A stretch of 64,000 bases of DNA from Armatimonadota bacterium. Its GTDB lineage: Bacteria > Sysuimicrobiota > Sysuimicrobiia > Sysuimicrobiales > Sysuimicrobiaceae. The DNA lies in the NCBI GenBank assembly GCA_031460175.1, contig JAVKGW010000008.1, positions 52,541 to 116,540 of the forward strand, written 5' to 3'. The translations under genes were made by a program, and so were the position numbers. Each line of letters opens with the position of its first letter. Position 1 is the stretch's first letter. This document shows, one piece after another, positions 19,597 to 29,904 of the stretch. The notes beneath the pieces were generated by a model. The model ran no database searches. It saw only the letters and a program-made list of their open reading frames with translations, and had not been told where the DNA came from.

Positions 19597-22172
19597 ACCG
19601 GCTCCAGGTCCCGCCAGTTCGGCCCGGCCCTGACCTCCACCTCCACGGGCACGTCCAGAGCCATGGCCCCTTGCATCGCCTCCCGCACGGCTCTGCCCAG
19701 CGCCTGTACCTCTTCCTGGGGGGCCTCGAAGACCAGCTCGTCGTGCACCTGAAGGATCATGTGGCTACGGGGGAAGTGGGGCAGGACCTCCCGGTGGATC
19801 CGGATCATGGCCAGCTTGATGAGGTCCGCCTGGGAGCCCTGGATGGGGGTGTTGAGCGCGGCCCGCTCCGCGGCTTCCCGCACGGAGCGGTTGCGGCTAT
19901 TCAGATCCGGCAGGTACCGGCGGCGGCCGAGGAGAGTGGTCACGTACCCCCTCCGGCGGGCTTCCGCCACCGTGCGCTCCAGGTAAACCCGGACGCCCGG
20001 GAAGGTCTCGAAGTAGCGCTGGATGTACCGCTCCGCCTCCGCGGGGCTGCACCCGATCCGCTGCGCGAGGCCATAGGGGCTGATCCCGTACACGATGCCG
20101 TAGTTGATCACCTTGGCCACCCGGCGGTGCTCCGGCGTGAGCTGGTCGGGCGGTAGGCCGAAGACCTCGCTTCCGACCTCCGCGTGGATGTCCCGGCCCG
20201 CCCGGAACACCCCCTGCAGGGCCGCATCGCCTGAGACGTGCGCGAGGATGCGCAGCTCGATCTGGTTGTAGTCCGCGGAGAGCAGGGCTCTCCCCGGCTC
20301 CGCGATGAAGGCCCTGCGGATCTTCCGTCCCTCCTCCGTCCGGACGGGGATGTTCTGGAGGTTGGGGTCCTGGGAGCTGAGCCGACCCGTGGCCGTCCCC
20401 GTCTGGTTGAAGGTGGTGTGCACCCGGCCCGTGTGCGGGTTCACCAGCCTCGGGAGCACCTCCACGTACGTGGACAGGAGCTTGGAGAGCTCCCGGTGCT
20501 CCAGGATCTTCGCCACCACCTCGTGGTGGGCCGCCAGGGCCTCCAGGACCTCCGCGTCCGTGGAGTACCCGGTCTTCGTGCGTTTGAGGCGGGGCAGTCC
20601 CAGCTTCTCGAAGAGCACGAACCCGAGCTGCTTGGGCGAACTCAGGTTGAACTCCATACCCGCCAGGGCGTAGATCTCCTCCGCCAGGGCCCGCAACCGG
20701 GCCCGCAGCTCCCGGCCCAGTTCCTGGAGGTAGGGCACGTCCACCGCCACCCCCACCAGCTCCATCTCCGCCAGGACCTCCACCAGGGGCATCTCGATCT
20801 CCCAGTAGACCCGTTCCACCTCCCGCTCCCGCATGGCCTGCAGCAGGAGCGGCGGGAGACGCCGGAGCACGTCTGCCTCCTCGCACACCCGCCGCCACCG
20901 CTCCCCCAGCGGCAATCCCTGCGCTCCGTCTTCCGAAAGCCGCCACCGGATCTGCTCCCACGCCACGGTGCGGAGATCGTGCGCCCGCCGCCCGGGGTTG
21001 AGAAGGTAGGACGCGAGTCCCACATCGAAGGCAAAGCCCTGAGGCCGTAGCCCCATGCGCCTCAGGCGCACGAGGTCTGCCTTCACATCCGCGCTGATCT
21101 TGCGGACCCCTCCCTCCAGCACCGCGGCAACCCCCGGAGGGACGGGCCCCCTCACGGGCACGTACGTGGCTTCCCCGGGCCGCGCGCAGAGGGCCACCCC
21201 GGTCACGGCACCCTCCATGGGCTTCCCTTCCGGATCCAGGGCCACCGCCACCCACTCCGCGGGCCGTGGAGTCCAGTCCGGAGCCTGCGCGTAGCGGCCC
21301 GCCTCGTGGTGCACCGGGGCAAGTCCCAGACGGTCCAAGAGGCTCTTGAACTCCAGTTCCGCGAACACCTCGGCCACCTCCCGCGGGTCGTATGGCCGCA
21401 CCCGCAGGTCCTCCCAGTCCACCCGCAGGGGGACATCGCGCACGAGGAGCGCAAGCCGCTTGCTGTGCAGGACTTGCTCCCTGGCCTGCCTCAGGCGCTC
21501 CCGGAGGTTGGGGGGGACCTCCTCGAGCCGTTCCAGGAGCTCCTCGACGCTTCCGAACCGCTGCACCAACCGTGCCGCGGTCACCTCTCCCACCCCGGGG
21601 ACGCCGGGCAGATTGTCCGAGGGGTCCCCGCACAGGGCCTTGAGGTCCGCCAGCCGCGCGGGCTGCACCCCGAAGCGTTCCCGCACCCGGGCTCCGTCGT
21701 AGACCGTGGTCTCCGTGAGGCCGCGGCTTGTGACCATCACCTTCGTCCGCTCCGTGACCACCTGCAGGAGATCCAGGTCCCCCGTAACCACCAGGACCTC
21801 GAACCCCGCGGCCTCCGCGTGGTGCGCCAGGGTGGCGATCACGTCGTCTGCCTCGTAACCCTCCACCTCGAACACGGGCACGCGAAAGGCCTGGCACACC
21901 CGTCGGACGAGGTGGATCTGCGGCCGCAGATCATCTGGCATCTGGGGCCGGGTGGCCTTGTAGGGCCGGTAGGTCGCGTGCCGGAAAGTGGGAGCGGGAC
22001 GGTCGAAGGCCGCGGCGAGGTGGGTGGGGCGCTCTTCCTCCAGGACCTTGAGGAGCATGGTGGTGAAGCCGTACACGGCGTTGGTGGGGCGGCCGTCACG
22101 GGTGGTGAGGTACGGGAGGGCATAGAAGGCCCGGTACACGAGGCCGCTGGCGTCCAGCACCACCAGCTTCAA
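19593..22172 (-). CDS. polA: DNA polymerase I
   Basis: Family A polymerase for gap filling and RNA-primer removal, 859 aa. The N-terminal 5' nuclease has VLDASGLVYRAFYALP, AAAFDRPAPTFRH and EGYEADDVIATLA. The central 3'-5' exonuclease fold keeps the DxE of motif I (ALDPEG) and the Asp of motif II. In motif III the expected Tyr and Asp read Arg and Glu (RRVCEEADV), so proofreading may be weak. Polymerase motif A is SADYNQIELRILAH and motif C is QVHDELVFEAP. Motif B is KVINYGIVYG, with Tyr (residue about 691) where E. coli and Taq have Phe. TTG 22172 follows the dnaE stop by 3 nt, with GGAGTGAGGG as Shine-Dalgarno. Confidence 0.96.
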   Translation of the reverse strand: MKLVVLDASGLVYRAFYALPYLTTRDGRPTNAVYGFTTMLLKVLEEERPTHLAAAFDRPAPTFRHATYRPYKATRPQMPDDLRPQIHLVRRVCQAFRVPVFEVEGYEADDVIATLAHHAEAAGFEVLVVTGDLDLLQVVTERTKVMVTSRGLTETTVYDGARVRERFGVQPARLADLKALCGDPSDNLPGVPGVGEVTAARLVQRFGSVEELLERLEEVPPNLRERLRQAREQVLHSKRLALLVRDVPLRVDWEDLRVRPYDPREVAEVFAELEFKSLLDRLGLAPVHHEAGRYAQAPDWTPRPAEWVAVALDPEGKPMEGAVTGVALCARPGEATYVPVRGPVPPGVAAVLEGGVRKISADVKADLVRLRRMGLRPQGFAFDVGLASYLLNPGRRAHDLRTVAWEQIRWRLSEDGAQGLPLGERWRRVCEEADVLRRLPPLLLQAMREREVERVYWEIEMPLVEVLAEMELVGVAVDVPYLQELGRELRARLRALAEEIYALAGMEFNLSSPKQLGFVLFEKLGLPRLKRTKTGYSTDAEVLEALAAHHEVVAKILEHRELSKLLSTYVEVLPRLVNPHTGRVHTTFNQTGTATGRLSSQDPNLQNIPVRTEEGRKIRRAFIAEPGRALLSADYNQIELRILAHVSGDAALQGVFRAGRDIHAEVGSEVFGLPPDQLTPEHRRVAKVINYGIVYGISPYGLAQRIGCSPAEAERYIQRYFETFPGVRVYLERTVAEARRRGYVTTLLGRRRYLPDLNSRNRSVREAAERAALNTPIQGSQADLIKLAMIRIHREVLPHFPRSHMILQVHDELVFEAPQEEVQALGRAVREAMQGAMALDVPVEVEVRAGPNWRDLEPV

Positions 22173-22175
22173 CCC

Positions 22176-25100
22176 TCACTCCTCCCACACGGTCCCCGGA
22201 CCCAGAAGCCGCTCCAGCTCCTCCAGGAACGCCCCGTCCCCGGGCACACCCTGCCGGAGACGGTGGATGCTCTCACCCTGCGCGGTGAGGACGTGCGCGT
22301 AGGCCGGCCGCGGACCTGGCCGTGCCGCCAGGAACTCCACCAGCTGCAGCATCTCTTCCGCGCTGGCAATCCGGACGTGCAGGGCCCGGGGGCCATCGGG
22401 CCGGCCGTTGGTCTCCGGATCCCCCTCCACGGGCAGCACCTCCTCCGCCAGCACCCGGGGCCGTCCCTCCTGGGCCTCCACCCGGCCCCGAACCACCACC
22501 ACCGCCTCCGGCCGCAGCAGTTCCCGGCACCGCTCGTAGGTCTTGGGCCACACCACCACCTCCGCGGAGCCCGTGAGGTCCTCCAGGATCGCCTGGGCCC
22601 AGCGGCTGCCGGTGGCCCGCGAGACCTTCTCCCGCACGCCCGTGAGCATCCCCCCACACACCACGGCCTCCCCGTCCGCCAGGCTCCCCAGCTCCGCGAT
22701 GCGGTGGCGCACGTGGCGGTCCAGCCGGCTCTGCCAGCTGCGAAGGGGATGGTCCGTGAGATACAGCCCTAAGGTCTCCCGCTCCATGCTCAGCAGCTGC
22801 TGCCGGTCCAGGGGCGCCACCTCCGGAAGCGGCGGGGCCTCCTCCTCGAAGGCGAACAGCCCCGTCTGGCTGGCCTTCGCCCGCTGCCGACGGCTGCCGT
22901 ATTCCAGGGCACCGTCGAGGGCGGCCAGCAGCCGGGCCCGGTCCCCCAGGGAGTCCAGGGCCCCTGCCTTGATCAGGCTCTCGACCACCCGGCGGGTCAC
23001 CACCCGCCCGTCCACGCGGGCACAGAAATCGAAGAGGGATCGGAAAGGGCCTGAAGCGCGTACCTGGACGATGTGCTCCGTGGCAGCACTGCCCACGTTC
23101 TTGATGGAGCCGAGACCGAACCGGATGGTGCGGTCGTCCACCACGGTGAAGTCCACATCGCTCTGGTTGATGTCCGGCGGCAGAACCTCCATTCCCATGC
23201 GCCGGCACTCCTCCACGTCCAGGGCGATCCGCTCCAGGTTGCCGCTGTCCGCGCTGAGGACCGCGGTCATGTACTCCGCGGGGTAGTTGGCCTTGAGGTA
23301 GGCGGTGTAGTAGGCGATGAGGCCGTAGCAGGCCGCGTGGGCCCGATTGAACCCGTAGCGGGCAAAGGGCTCGAACTGCTCGAACACCTTGTCCACGATC
23401 TCCTTGGGGATCCCCCGCGCCCGGGCGCCCCGCTCGAACTTCTCCCGCTGGGCCAGCAGCTTATCCTTGATCTTCTTGCGGATGGCGTAGCACAGCACGT
23501 CCGCCTCCGCGAGGGTGTAGCCCGCCATGGCCTGGGCCACCGTCATCACGTCCTCCTGGTACACCAGGACCCCGTAGGTCTCCCGGAGCACAGGTTCCAG
23601 GACGGGGTGAAGGTAAGTGACGGGCTCCCGGCCGTGCTTGCGACGGATGTAGACGGGGATGTTGGCCATGGGGCCCGGACGGAACAGGGCCACCATGGCC
23701 ATGATGTCCTGGATGCTGCTCGGCCGCAGTTCCTGCAGGTAGCGGCGCATCCCCGCGGACTCCAGCTGGAACACCCCCACCGTCTCCCCCCGGCTCAGGA
23801 GTTCGTACGTCTTCGGGTCATCGAGGGGGATCTGCCGGAGATCCAACCGCACGCCCCGCCGCCGCTCGATGATCCGCAGGGCCGTGTCCAGGATGGTGAG
23901 GTTGGTGAGGCCCAGGAAGTCGAACTTCACGAGCCCGATCTCCGCCACGCTCGTCATGTCGTACTGGGTCATGATGGCGCCGTCCTTGCCCCGGGTGAGG
24001 GGAACGTGGTCCGTGAGGGGGTCGCGGGAGATGATGACGCCGGCCGCGTGCGTGCTGGCGTTCCGGGCCACCCCCTCCAGCTTCCTCGCCAGCTCCAGCA
24101 ATCGCGCCACCCGCCCGTCTTCCTGCCCGAGCCGGCGCAGCTCCGGGTCCTGCTCCAGGGCCTGCTCCAGGGTGAGGTGGGGGGGAACGCGCTTGGCGAT
24201 GCGGTCCACCTCCCCGTAGCTCATGCCCAGCACCCGCCCCACGTCCCGCACCGCCTGCCGCGCCTTCATGGTGCCGAAGGTGATGATGTGGGCCACCCGG
24301 TCCGCCCCGTACTTCTCCATCACGTACCGGATGACCTCATCCCGGCGGGTGTCCATGAAGTCCACATCGATGTCCGGAAGGGTGTACCGCTCCAGGTTCA
24401 GGAAGCGGTCGAAGGGGAGCTTGTACGCGATCGGGTCCACGTCCGTGACCCCGCACGCGTACAGCACCAAGGATCCCGCCGCGGACCCCCGCACGGTGGT
24501 GAGGATGCCGTTGCGACGGGCGAAGTTCACGAAGTCCTGCACGATGAGGAAGTAGGGAGCATACCCCATCTGTTCGATGACGCCCAGCTCGTACTCCAGC
24601 CGTTCCCGGATCTCCGGGGTGATCTGGGGGTACAGGCGGCGGAGCCCTTCCTCGCACAGGTGCCGGAGGTACGACTGAGGGGTGAAGCCCTCCGGGACGG
24701 GGAAGTCCGGGAGCTTGGGCACGTTCAGCTCGATCTCCACGGAGCACCGCTCTGCGATCTCCAGGGTGGTCCGGAGGGCCTCCGGGAGATCCGGGAAGGC
24801 CTGGCGCATCTCCTCCGGGCTCTTCAGGTAGAAGGCGGGGACGTCCCCCATCCGGGGACGGTCGGCGTCCTGCAGGGTCTTGTTCATCTGGATGCACATG
24901 AGGACATCCTGGGCCTCCGCGTCCTCCGGCATCACGTAGTGCACGTCGTTGGTGGCCACGAGCCGAAGCCCTAGCTCTCGCGCGATGCGCACGAGATCCG
25001 GCAGGATGCGCCGTTGCTCCGGCAGCCCCTGGTTCTGCACCTCGATGTAGAAGTTCTCGGGCCCGAAGAGGTCCCGGTAGGTGGCCGCGAGTTCCAGCGC

Positions 25101-25562
25101 ACCCCGGTAGTCCCCCTGCAGCAGCTTTTGGGGGATCTCCGCCTGCAGGCACCCCGATAGCCCGATGAGGCCCTTGCGGTACCGGCCCAAGAGCTCCCGG
25201 TCAATCCGGGGACGGTAGTAAAAGCCCTCCAGGTGTGCCCGGGTCACGAGCTGGATCAGGTTGCGGTACCCCTCGTTGTCCTCCGCGAGGAGGGTGAGGT
25301 GGAAGCTACTGGCGTCCAGCTTGGGATCCCGGTCCGTGTGCCGCCGGGCCGCCACGTAGGCCTCTACCCCCAGGATGGGCTTGATCCCCAGCTCCCTCGC
25401 GGTCCTGTAGAACTCGATGGCGCCGTACAGGGCCCCGTGATCCGTGAGGGCCATGGCCGGCATTCCCAGCTCCGCGCCCCGGCGCAACAGGGGCTCGATC
25501 CGGCTGTATCCGTCCAGGAGGGAGTACTCGCTGTGGACGTGGAGGTGGACGAACGCCGACAT
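22176..25562 (-). CDS. dnaE: DNA polymerase III alpha subunit
   Basis: Replicative C-family polymerase, 1128 aa. The N-terminal PHP domain has an apparently complete metal site (HLHVHSEYSLLDG, ALTDHGALYG, GLSGCLQAEIP, ATNDVHYV). The palm has TVRGSAAGSLVLYACG, the catalytic Asp pair in LPDIDVDFMDTRRDEVIRYV and the third Asp in LVKFDFLGLTNL. The fingers, beta-binding region, (HhH)2 and an OB-fold (EAVVCGGMLTGVREKVSR) follow, then a short C-terminal tail. ATG 25562 has AGGAGGG nearby and a TACAAT -10 upstream. It leads the dnaE-polA-NUDIX-coaE run. No epsilon/DnaQ is in the window. Confidence 0.97.
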   Translation of the reverse strand: MSAFVHLHVHSEYSLLDGYSRIEPLLRRGAELGMPAMALTDHGALYGAIEFYRTARELGIKPILGVEAYVAARRHTDRDPKLDASSFHLTLLAEDNEGYRNLIQLVTRAHLEGFYYRPRIDRELLGRYRKGLIGLSGCLQAEIPQKLLQGDYRGALELAATYRDLFGPENFYIEVQNQGLPEQRRILPDLVRIARELGLRLVATNDVHYVMPEDAEAQDVLMCIQMNKTLQDADRPRMGDVPAFYLKSPEEMRQAFPDLPEALRTTLEIAERCSVEIELNVPKLPDFPVPEGFTPQSYLRHLCEEGLRRLYPQITPEIRERLEYELGVIEQMGYAPYFLIVQDFVNFARRNGILTTVRGSAAGSLVLYACGVTDVDPIAYKLPFDRFLNLERYTLPDIDVDFMDTRRDEVIRYVMEKYGADRVAHIITFGTMKARQAVRDVGRVLGMSYGEVDRIAKRVPPHLTLEQALEQDPELRRLGQEDGRVARLLELARKLEGVARNASTHAAGVIISRDPLTDHVPLTRGKDGAIMTQYDMTSVAEIGLVKFDFLGLTNLTILDTALRIIERRRGVRLDLRQIPLDDPKTYELLSRGETVGVFQLESAGMRRYLQELRPSSIQDIMAMVALFRPGPMANIPVYIRRKHGREPVTYLHPVLEPVLRETYGVLVYQEDVMTVAQAMAGYTLAEADVLCYAIRKKIKDKLLAQREKFERGARARGIPKEIVDKVFEQFEPFARYGFNRAHAACYGLIAYYTAYLKANYPAEYMTAVLSADSGNLERIALDVEECRRMGMEVLPPDINQSDVDFTVVDDRTIRFGLGSIKNVGSAATEHIVQVRASGPFRSLFDFCARVDGRVVTRRVVESLIKAGALDSLGDRARLLAALDGALEYGSRRQRAKASQTGLFAFEEEAPPLPEVAPLDRQQLLSMERETLGLYLTDHPLRSWQSRLDRHVRHRIAELGSLADGEAVVCGGMLTGVREKVSRATGSRWAQAILEDLTGSAEVVVWPKTYERCRELLRPEAVVVVRGRVEAQEGRPRVLAEEVLPVEGDPETNGRPDGPRALHVRIASAEEMLQLVEFLAARPGPRPAYAHVLTAQGESIHRLRQGVPGDGAFLEELERLLGPGTVWEE

Positions 25563-25594
25563 CTTGAGCCCTCCTGCCGAGTGCTCACCCAGAT

Positions 25595-25600
25595 ATTGTA
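25595..25600 (-). promoter_or_regulatory. -10 element of the dnaE operon
   Basis: Minus-strand CGGTACAATATC (hexamer TACAAT) lies 32 bases before the dnaE ATG and downstream of the aminotransferase stop. The -35 is poorly conserved. Confidence 0.5.
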
Positions 25601-25609
25601 CCGAACAGT

Positions 25610-26968
25610 TCAGGCATCTGATCCTTCCTCCGGCAGAGGCCGATCCACCTCCTCCACCGCCCGGGCGATCCCCTCCAGGGCCTCGGAGAGCTGGTCGTCC
25701 CGGATCACGAGGGGCACGAGGATTCGGACCACGTTGCCGTGGATCCCGGCCCGCAGCAGGAGCACCCCCCGCTCCCGGGCCCGGGCGATCACCCGGGTCA
25801 CCAGGTGCGGGGCTGGTTCCTTTGTGCGGGGGTCCTCGACGAACTCCATGGCCACCATCGCCCCAAGCCCCCGGACGTCCCCGACGTGGGGGCAGCGTTC
25901 CTGGAGATCCCGGAAGGCCGCAAGCAGCCGTTCGCCGATGCGGACCGCCCGCTCCACGAGCCGCTCCTCCTCCAAGATGTCCAACACCGCGAGGGCTGCG
26001 GCACAGCTCAGGGGGTTTCCTCCGTACGTGCCCCCGATCCCGCCTTCGGGCACCCAATCCAGGATCTCGGCCCGCCCGATCACCCCGGAGAGCGGCAACC
26101 CCGCGGCGATGGACTTGCCCACCACCAGGAGATCTGGTTCCAGCCCGAAGTGCTCCACCGCCCACATCCGGCCCGTCCGCCCGAACCCCGTCTGGACCTC
26201 GTCCGCGATGAGCAGGATGCCATGGGCGCGGCAGATCTCCGCCAGCCGGGGCAGAAATCCCGGAGGCGGGACCACGAACCCGCCCTCGCCCAGCACGGGC
26301 TCCACCACCACCGCGGCCACCCGATCGGGCTGCACGTGGAGCGTGAAGGCCTCCCGGAGACGCTCCAGACAGTACGCCACGGTCTGGTCCGGGTCCGGGA
26401 AGGGACTGCGGTAGGGGTACGGGTAGGGGATCCGGTATACCTCGGGCACGAAGGGGCCGAAGTTGCGCTTGTAGGGGTCCACCTTGCTGGTGAGGGTGAG
26501 GGCCATGTACGTGCGGCCGTGGAAGGCGCCCTCGAAGGCGATGAGGGCGGGCCGGCCCGTGTAGGCCCGGGCCAACTTCACCGCGTTCTCCACCGCCTCG
26601 GCACCGGAGTTGAAGAGCACGGCCTTCTTCGGGGCGTTGCCCGGCGCGAGGCGTGCGAGTCGCTCGCACAGGGCCACGTAGACCTCGTAAGGCACCACCG
26701 CGTAGTCCGTGTGGGTGAACCGGTCCAGCTGCTCCTGGACGGCCCGCACCACCCGGGGGTGGGCGTGGCCCACCGCCAGACACCCCACTCCACCCGTGAG
26801 GTCCAGGAATCGGTTCCCGTCCACGTCGTACACCACGGCCCCTTCCGCCCGGGCCACCACCACGGGGTGATGCCAGGCCATGGCCCGAGGGACGACGCGG
26901 CGGGCCCGGTCCAGGATCGCCGCGCTGTGGGGACCAGGAAGGGGGTTCCGGGCCGAGACGGAGGGCAT
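25610..26968 (-). CDS. gabT: Class III aminotransferase, 4-aminobutyrate (GABA) transaminase-like
   Basis: This PLP enzyme of 452 aa probably transfers the amino group of GABA (or another omega-amino acid) to 2-oxoglutarate. Class III features are DVDGNRFLDLTGGVGCLAVG, NSGAEAVENAVKLARAYTGR, AFEGAFHGRTYMALTLTSK, ADEVQTGFGRTG and the PLP lysine in VVGKSIAAGLPLSGVIG, with TYGGNPLSCAAALAVLDIL. It follows gatB by 18 bp, so it is likely read with gatCAB. Other omega-amino acid aminotransferases (ornithine, beta-alanine) share these motifs. GABA is the best guess because of IGGTYGGNP and the long N-terminus. Confidence 0.85.
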   Translation of the reverse strand: MPSVSARNPLPGPHSAAILDRARRVVPRAMAWHHPVVVARAEGAVVYDVDGNRFLDLTGGVGCLAVGHAHPRVVRAVQEQLDRFTHTDYAVVPYEVYVALCERLARLAPGNAPKKAVLFNSGAEAVENAVKLARAYTGRPALIAFEGAFHGRTYMALTLTSKVDPYKRNFGPFVPEVYRIPYPYPYRSPFPDPDQTVAYCLERLREAFTLHVQPDRVAAVVVEPVLGEGGFVVPPPGFLPRLAEICRAHGILLIADEVQTGFGRTGRMWAVEHFGLEPDLLVVGKSIAAGLPLSGVIGRAEILDWVPEGGIGGTYGGNPLSCAAALAVLDILEEERLVERAVRIGERLLAAFRDLQERCPHVGDVRGLGAMVAMEFVEDPRTKEPAPHLVTRVIARARERGVLLLRAGIHGNVVRILVPLVIRDDQLSEALEGIARAVEEVDRPLPEEGSDA

Positions 26969-26986
26969 GGGGTCCTCCGCGGACGC

Positions 26987-28438
26987 TCAGGCGGGCAGGC
27001 GTTCGAGCTCCTCCCGGAGGAGGCGGTTCACGAGGGCAGGGTTTGCCCGGCCACCCGTCCGCTTCATGACCTGCCCCACCAGGAACCCGATGGCCCGTTC
27101 CTTGCCCTTCCGGAAGTCCTGGACGGGCTCCGGATGCTCCGCGAGCACGGCCCGCACCACCTCCCGCAGGGCTTCCTCATCGCTGATCTGCAACAGCCCT
27201 CGCTCCCGCACCACCTCGGAGGGACGTTTCCCGGTCCCGAGCACCTCGGGGAGGATGTCCTTGGCGATGCGGCCGGAGATCACGCCCTCCTCGATGAGCC
27301 GGACGAGCTCCGCGAGATGCAGGGGGGTGATGGGGAGATCCTCCAGCTCCAGGTTGCGCTCGTTGAGGTAACCGGCCACATCTCCCACGAGCCAGTTGGC
27401 GATCGCCCGGGGACTCGGGTACAGCCGCACCGCCTCCTCGAAGAAATCCGCCTGGAACCGCGTGGAGACCAGGAGCTCCGCCTCGTACCGGCCGAACCCG
27501 TACACCCGCATGAGCCGATCGCGGCGGGCATCCGGAAGTTCCGGGAGCCCCGCGCGCACCCGCTCGATCCAGGCGGGCGTGATCTCCAGGGGGACCAGGT
27601 CCGGCTCCGGAAAGTACCGGTAGTCCTCCGCCTCCTCCTTGGTGCGGGAGGCAAAGGTGACCCCGCTCCGTTCGTCCCAGTGCCGGGTCTCCTGGACCAC
27701 CGCCTCTCCCCGCTGCAACAGAGCCCGCTGCCGCCCGATCTCGTACTGCAATGCCCGCTCCACCGCCCGGATGGAGTTCATGTTCTTCACCTCCGTCCGG
27801 GTTCCGAGGGGCTCCCCGGGCCGACGGAGGGAGACGTTGGCGTCGCACCGCAGGGTCCCTTCCTCCATACGCCCGGAGCTCACCTCCGCGTACTGGAGGA
27901 TCTGCCGGAGCTTGAGCAGAAACGCCCGGGCCTCCTGCGGGGATCGGAGGTCCGGATAGGTGACGATCTCCATGAGGGGGACACCGGAGCGGTTGTAGTC
28001 CACCAGGCTGTAGTCCTCCCCTTCCGGGTGCACGAGCCGGCCCGTGTCCTCCTCCAGGTGCACCCGCCGGATCCCTACCCGCCGGAGCGTCCCTTCCACC
28101 TCGATCTCCAGGTACCCGTCCGTGGCCAGGGGTGGGTGGTCCAGGTACTGGTACTGGGAAATCTGGTAGTTCTTGGGGAGGTCCGGATAGTAGTAGTTCT
28201 TGCGGTGGAACTGGGATCTGGGGTGGACGGTGCAGTGGAGGGCCAGGGCCGTGCGCAGCCCGAGCTCCACCGCCTTCCGGTTGATCACCGGGAGGGCGCC
28301 GGGAAGGCCGAGGCAGGTGGGGCACGTCTGCGTGTTGGGTGGGGCTCCGAACCGAGTGCTGCACCCGCAGAACATCTTGGACTCCGTCCACAGCTGCACG
28401 TGGATCTCGAGCCCGATGACCACCTCGTACTCCGTCAT
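26987..28438 (-). CDS. gatB: Aspartyl/glutamyl-tRNA(Asn/Gln) amidotransferase subunit B
   Basis: This subunit of GatCAB binds the misacylated tRNA and phosphorylates the side chain before transamidation. From ATG 28438 it is 483 aa. [14 protein letters not shown] opens the cradle domain. A zinc knuckle [20 protein letters not shown] follows, then the signature [19 protein letters not shown] and [14 protein letters not shown]. The C-terminal YqeY-like tail ([20 protein letters not shown]) contacts tRNA. It overlaps gatA by 4 nt (ATGA). Presence of the complex implies that Gln-tRNA and/or Asn-tRNA are made indirectly. Confidence 0.97.
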   Translation of the reverse strand: MTEYEVVIGLEIHVQLWTESKMFCGCSTRFGAPPNTQTCPTCLGLPGALPVINRKAVELGLRTALALHCTVHPRSQFHRKNYYYPDLPKNYQISQYQYLDHPPLATDGYLEIEVEGTLRRVGIRRVHLEEDTGRLVHPEGEDYSLVDYNRSGVPLMEIVTYPDLRSPQEARAFLLKLRQILQYAEVSSGRMEEGTLRCDANVSLRRPGEPLGTRTEVKNMNSIRAVERALQYEIGRQRALLQRGEAVVQETRHWDERSGVTFASRTKEEAEDYRYFPEPDLVPLEITPAWIERVRAGLPELPDARRDRLMRVYGFGRYEAELLVSTRFQADFFEEAVRLYPSPRAIANWLVGDVAGYLNERNLELEDLPITPLHLAELVRLIEEGVISGRIAKDILPEVLGTGKRPSEVVRERGLLQISDEEALREVVRAVLAEHPEPVQDFRKGKERAIGFLVGQVMKRTGGRANPALVNRLLREELERLPA

Positions 28439-29904
28439 CGTGCCTCCTCCACCAAGGGCGGAGCCTTCCGGGATCCTCCCGTGATCTGCTCGTAGGTGTA
28501 CGCGGCCCGCAGCACGGTGCCTTCGTCGAAGGGGCGGCCGATGAGCTGCATCCCCAGGGGCAGCCCCTCCCAGAACCCGCACGGGACCGAGATGGCCGGC
28601 AGCCCCGCCAGGTTCACGGGAAGGGTGTAGATGTCCACCAGGTACATCTGGAGGGGATCCTCCAGCCGCTCGCCCAGGCGGAATCCGGGCGTGGGGCAGA
28701 CGGGCGTGGCCAGCAGGTCTACCCGCTCAAAGCACCGCTCGAAGTCCTGCCGGACCAGGGTCCGCACCTGCTGGGCCTTGCGGTAGAAGCCCTCGTAGTA
28801 TCCCGCGGAGAGCGCGAAGGTGCCCAGCATGATCCGGCGCTTCGCCTCCGGCCCGAAGCCCTCGGCCCGGGTTCGGGCGTAGAGGGTGTAGAGGTCCCCG
28901 GCGCGGGGGGAGCGGTAACCGTAGGCCACGCCGTCGTAGCGGGCCAGATTGCTGCTCACCTCCGCGCACGCGATGAGGTAGTAGGCGGGGAGGGCGTACT
29001 CCAGGGTCGGAAGCCGCACCTCCTCCACCTCCGCGCCCGCCCGTTCCAGCACCTGCACCGCTCCCAGCACCGCCTCCCGGACCGCGGGGTGCAGTCCCTC
29101 CCCGAAGGCCTCCCGGGGGAGTCCGATCCGCAGTCCCCGCACCTCGGGTCGGAGGAAGGACGCGTAATCCGGGACCGGGACCTCCACGGAGGTGCTGTCC
29201 AGGGGATCCTTGCCCGCGATGGCCTGGAGGAGCAGGGCGCAGTCCTGCACGTCCCGGGCGATGGGTCCGATCTGGTCCAGGGAGCTGGCGTACGCCACGA
29301 GCCCGTAGCGGGACACGCGGCCGTAGGTGGGCTTCAGCCCCACGACCCCGCACAGGGCCGCGGGGAGTCGGATGGAGCCGCCTGTGTCCGACCCGAGAGC
29401 CCCCAGGGCGCTGCGGGCGGCCACCGCGGCCGCAGACCCCCCGCTGGAGCCTCCGGGCACGTATTCCGGGTTCCAGGGGTTACGGGTCGCGAAGAAGGCG
29501 GAGTGCTCCGTGCTGCTCCCCATGGCGAACTCGTCCAGGTTGGTCTTGCCGAGCACCACGGCCCCCGCCTCCACGAGGCGCCGAACCGCGGTGGCATCGT
29601 AGGGCGGGACGAAGTTCTCCAGGATCCGGCTCCCACACGTGGTGCGCACCCCGCGGGTGCAGAGGTTATCCTTGAGGGCCACGGGGAATCCCACAAGCGG
29701 CGGCAGATCCTCGCCCCGTCGGATCCGCGCGTCCCACCTCCGGGCCTGGGCTCGGGCGAGATCCGCGGTCACGGTCAGGTACGCCCGCACCACCTCGTCC
29801 GTGCGCCCGATCCGTTCCAGGTACGCCTCCACCAGCTCCTCCACGGAAAGGTCGCGGCCGAGGTGCGTCCGCACCGCGTGATAGGGAAGATCCAGGAACT
29901 CCAT
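28435..29904 (-). CDS. gatA: Aspartyl/glutamyl-tRNA(Asn/Gln) amidotransferase subunit A
   Basis: This is the glutaminase subunit of GatCAB, an amidase-signature protein of 489 aa. The Ser-cisSer-Lys triad is visible as FPVALKDNL (Lys), the glycine/serine-rich [13 protein letters not shown] and [34 protein letters not shown] lines the glutamine pocket. ATG 29904 shares one base with the gatC stop (TGATG) and the gene ends inside the gatB start, so the three subunits are translationally coupled in the order C-A-B. Confidence 0.97.
   Translation of the reverse strand: MEFLDLPYHAVRTHLGRDLSVEELVEAYLERIGRTDEVVRAYLTVTADLARAQARRWDARIRRGEDLPPLVGFPVALKDNLCTRGVRTTCGSRILENFVPPYDATAVRRLVEAGAVVLGKTNLDEFAMGSSTEHSAFFATRNPWNPEYVPGGSSGGSAAAVAARSALGALGSDTGGSIRLPAALCGVVGLKPTYGRVSRYGLVAYASSLDQIGPIARDVQDCALLLQAIAGKDPLDSTSVEVPVPDYASFLRPEVRGLRIGLPREAFGEGLHPAVREAVLGAVQVLERAGAEVEEVRLPTLEYALPAYYLIACAEVSSNLARYDGVAYGYRSPRAGDLYTLYARTRAEGFGPEAKRRIMLGTFALSAGYYEGFYRKAQQVRTLVRQDFERCFERVDLLATPVCPTPGFRLGERLEDPLQMYLVDIYTLPVNLAGLPAISVPCGFWEGLPLGMQLIGRPFDEGTVLRAAYTYEQITGGSRKAPPLVEEAR

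Noticed and set aside
22176..26783. Apparent 1535-aa fusion of an aminotransferase-like region and DnaE
   Set aside because: The N-terminal 400 residues are an out-of-frame reading of the gabT gene. DnaE starts at ATG 25562 with its own ribosome-binding site and -10.
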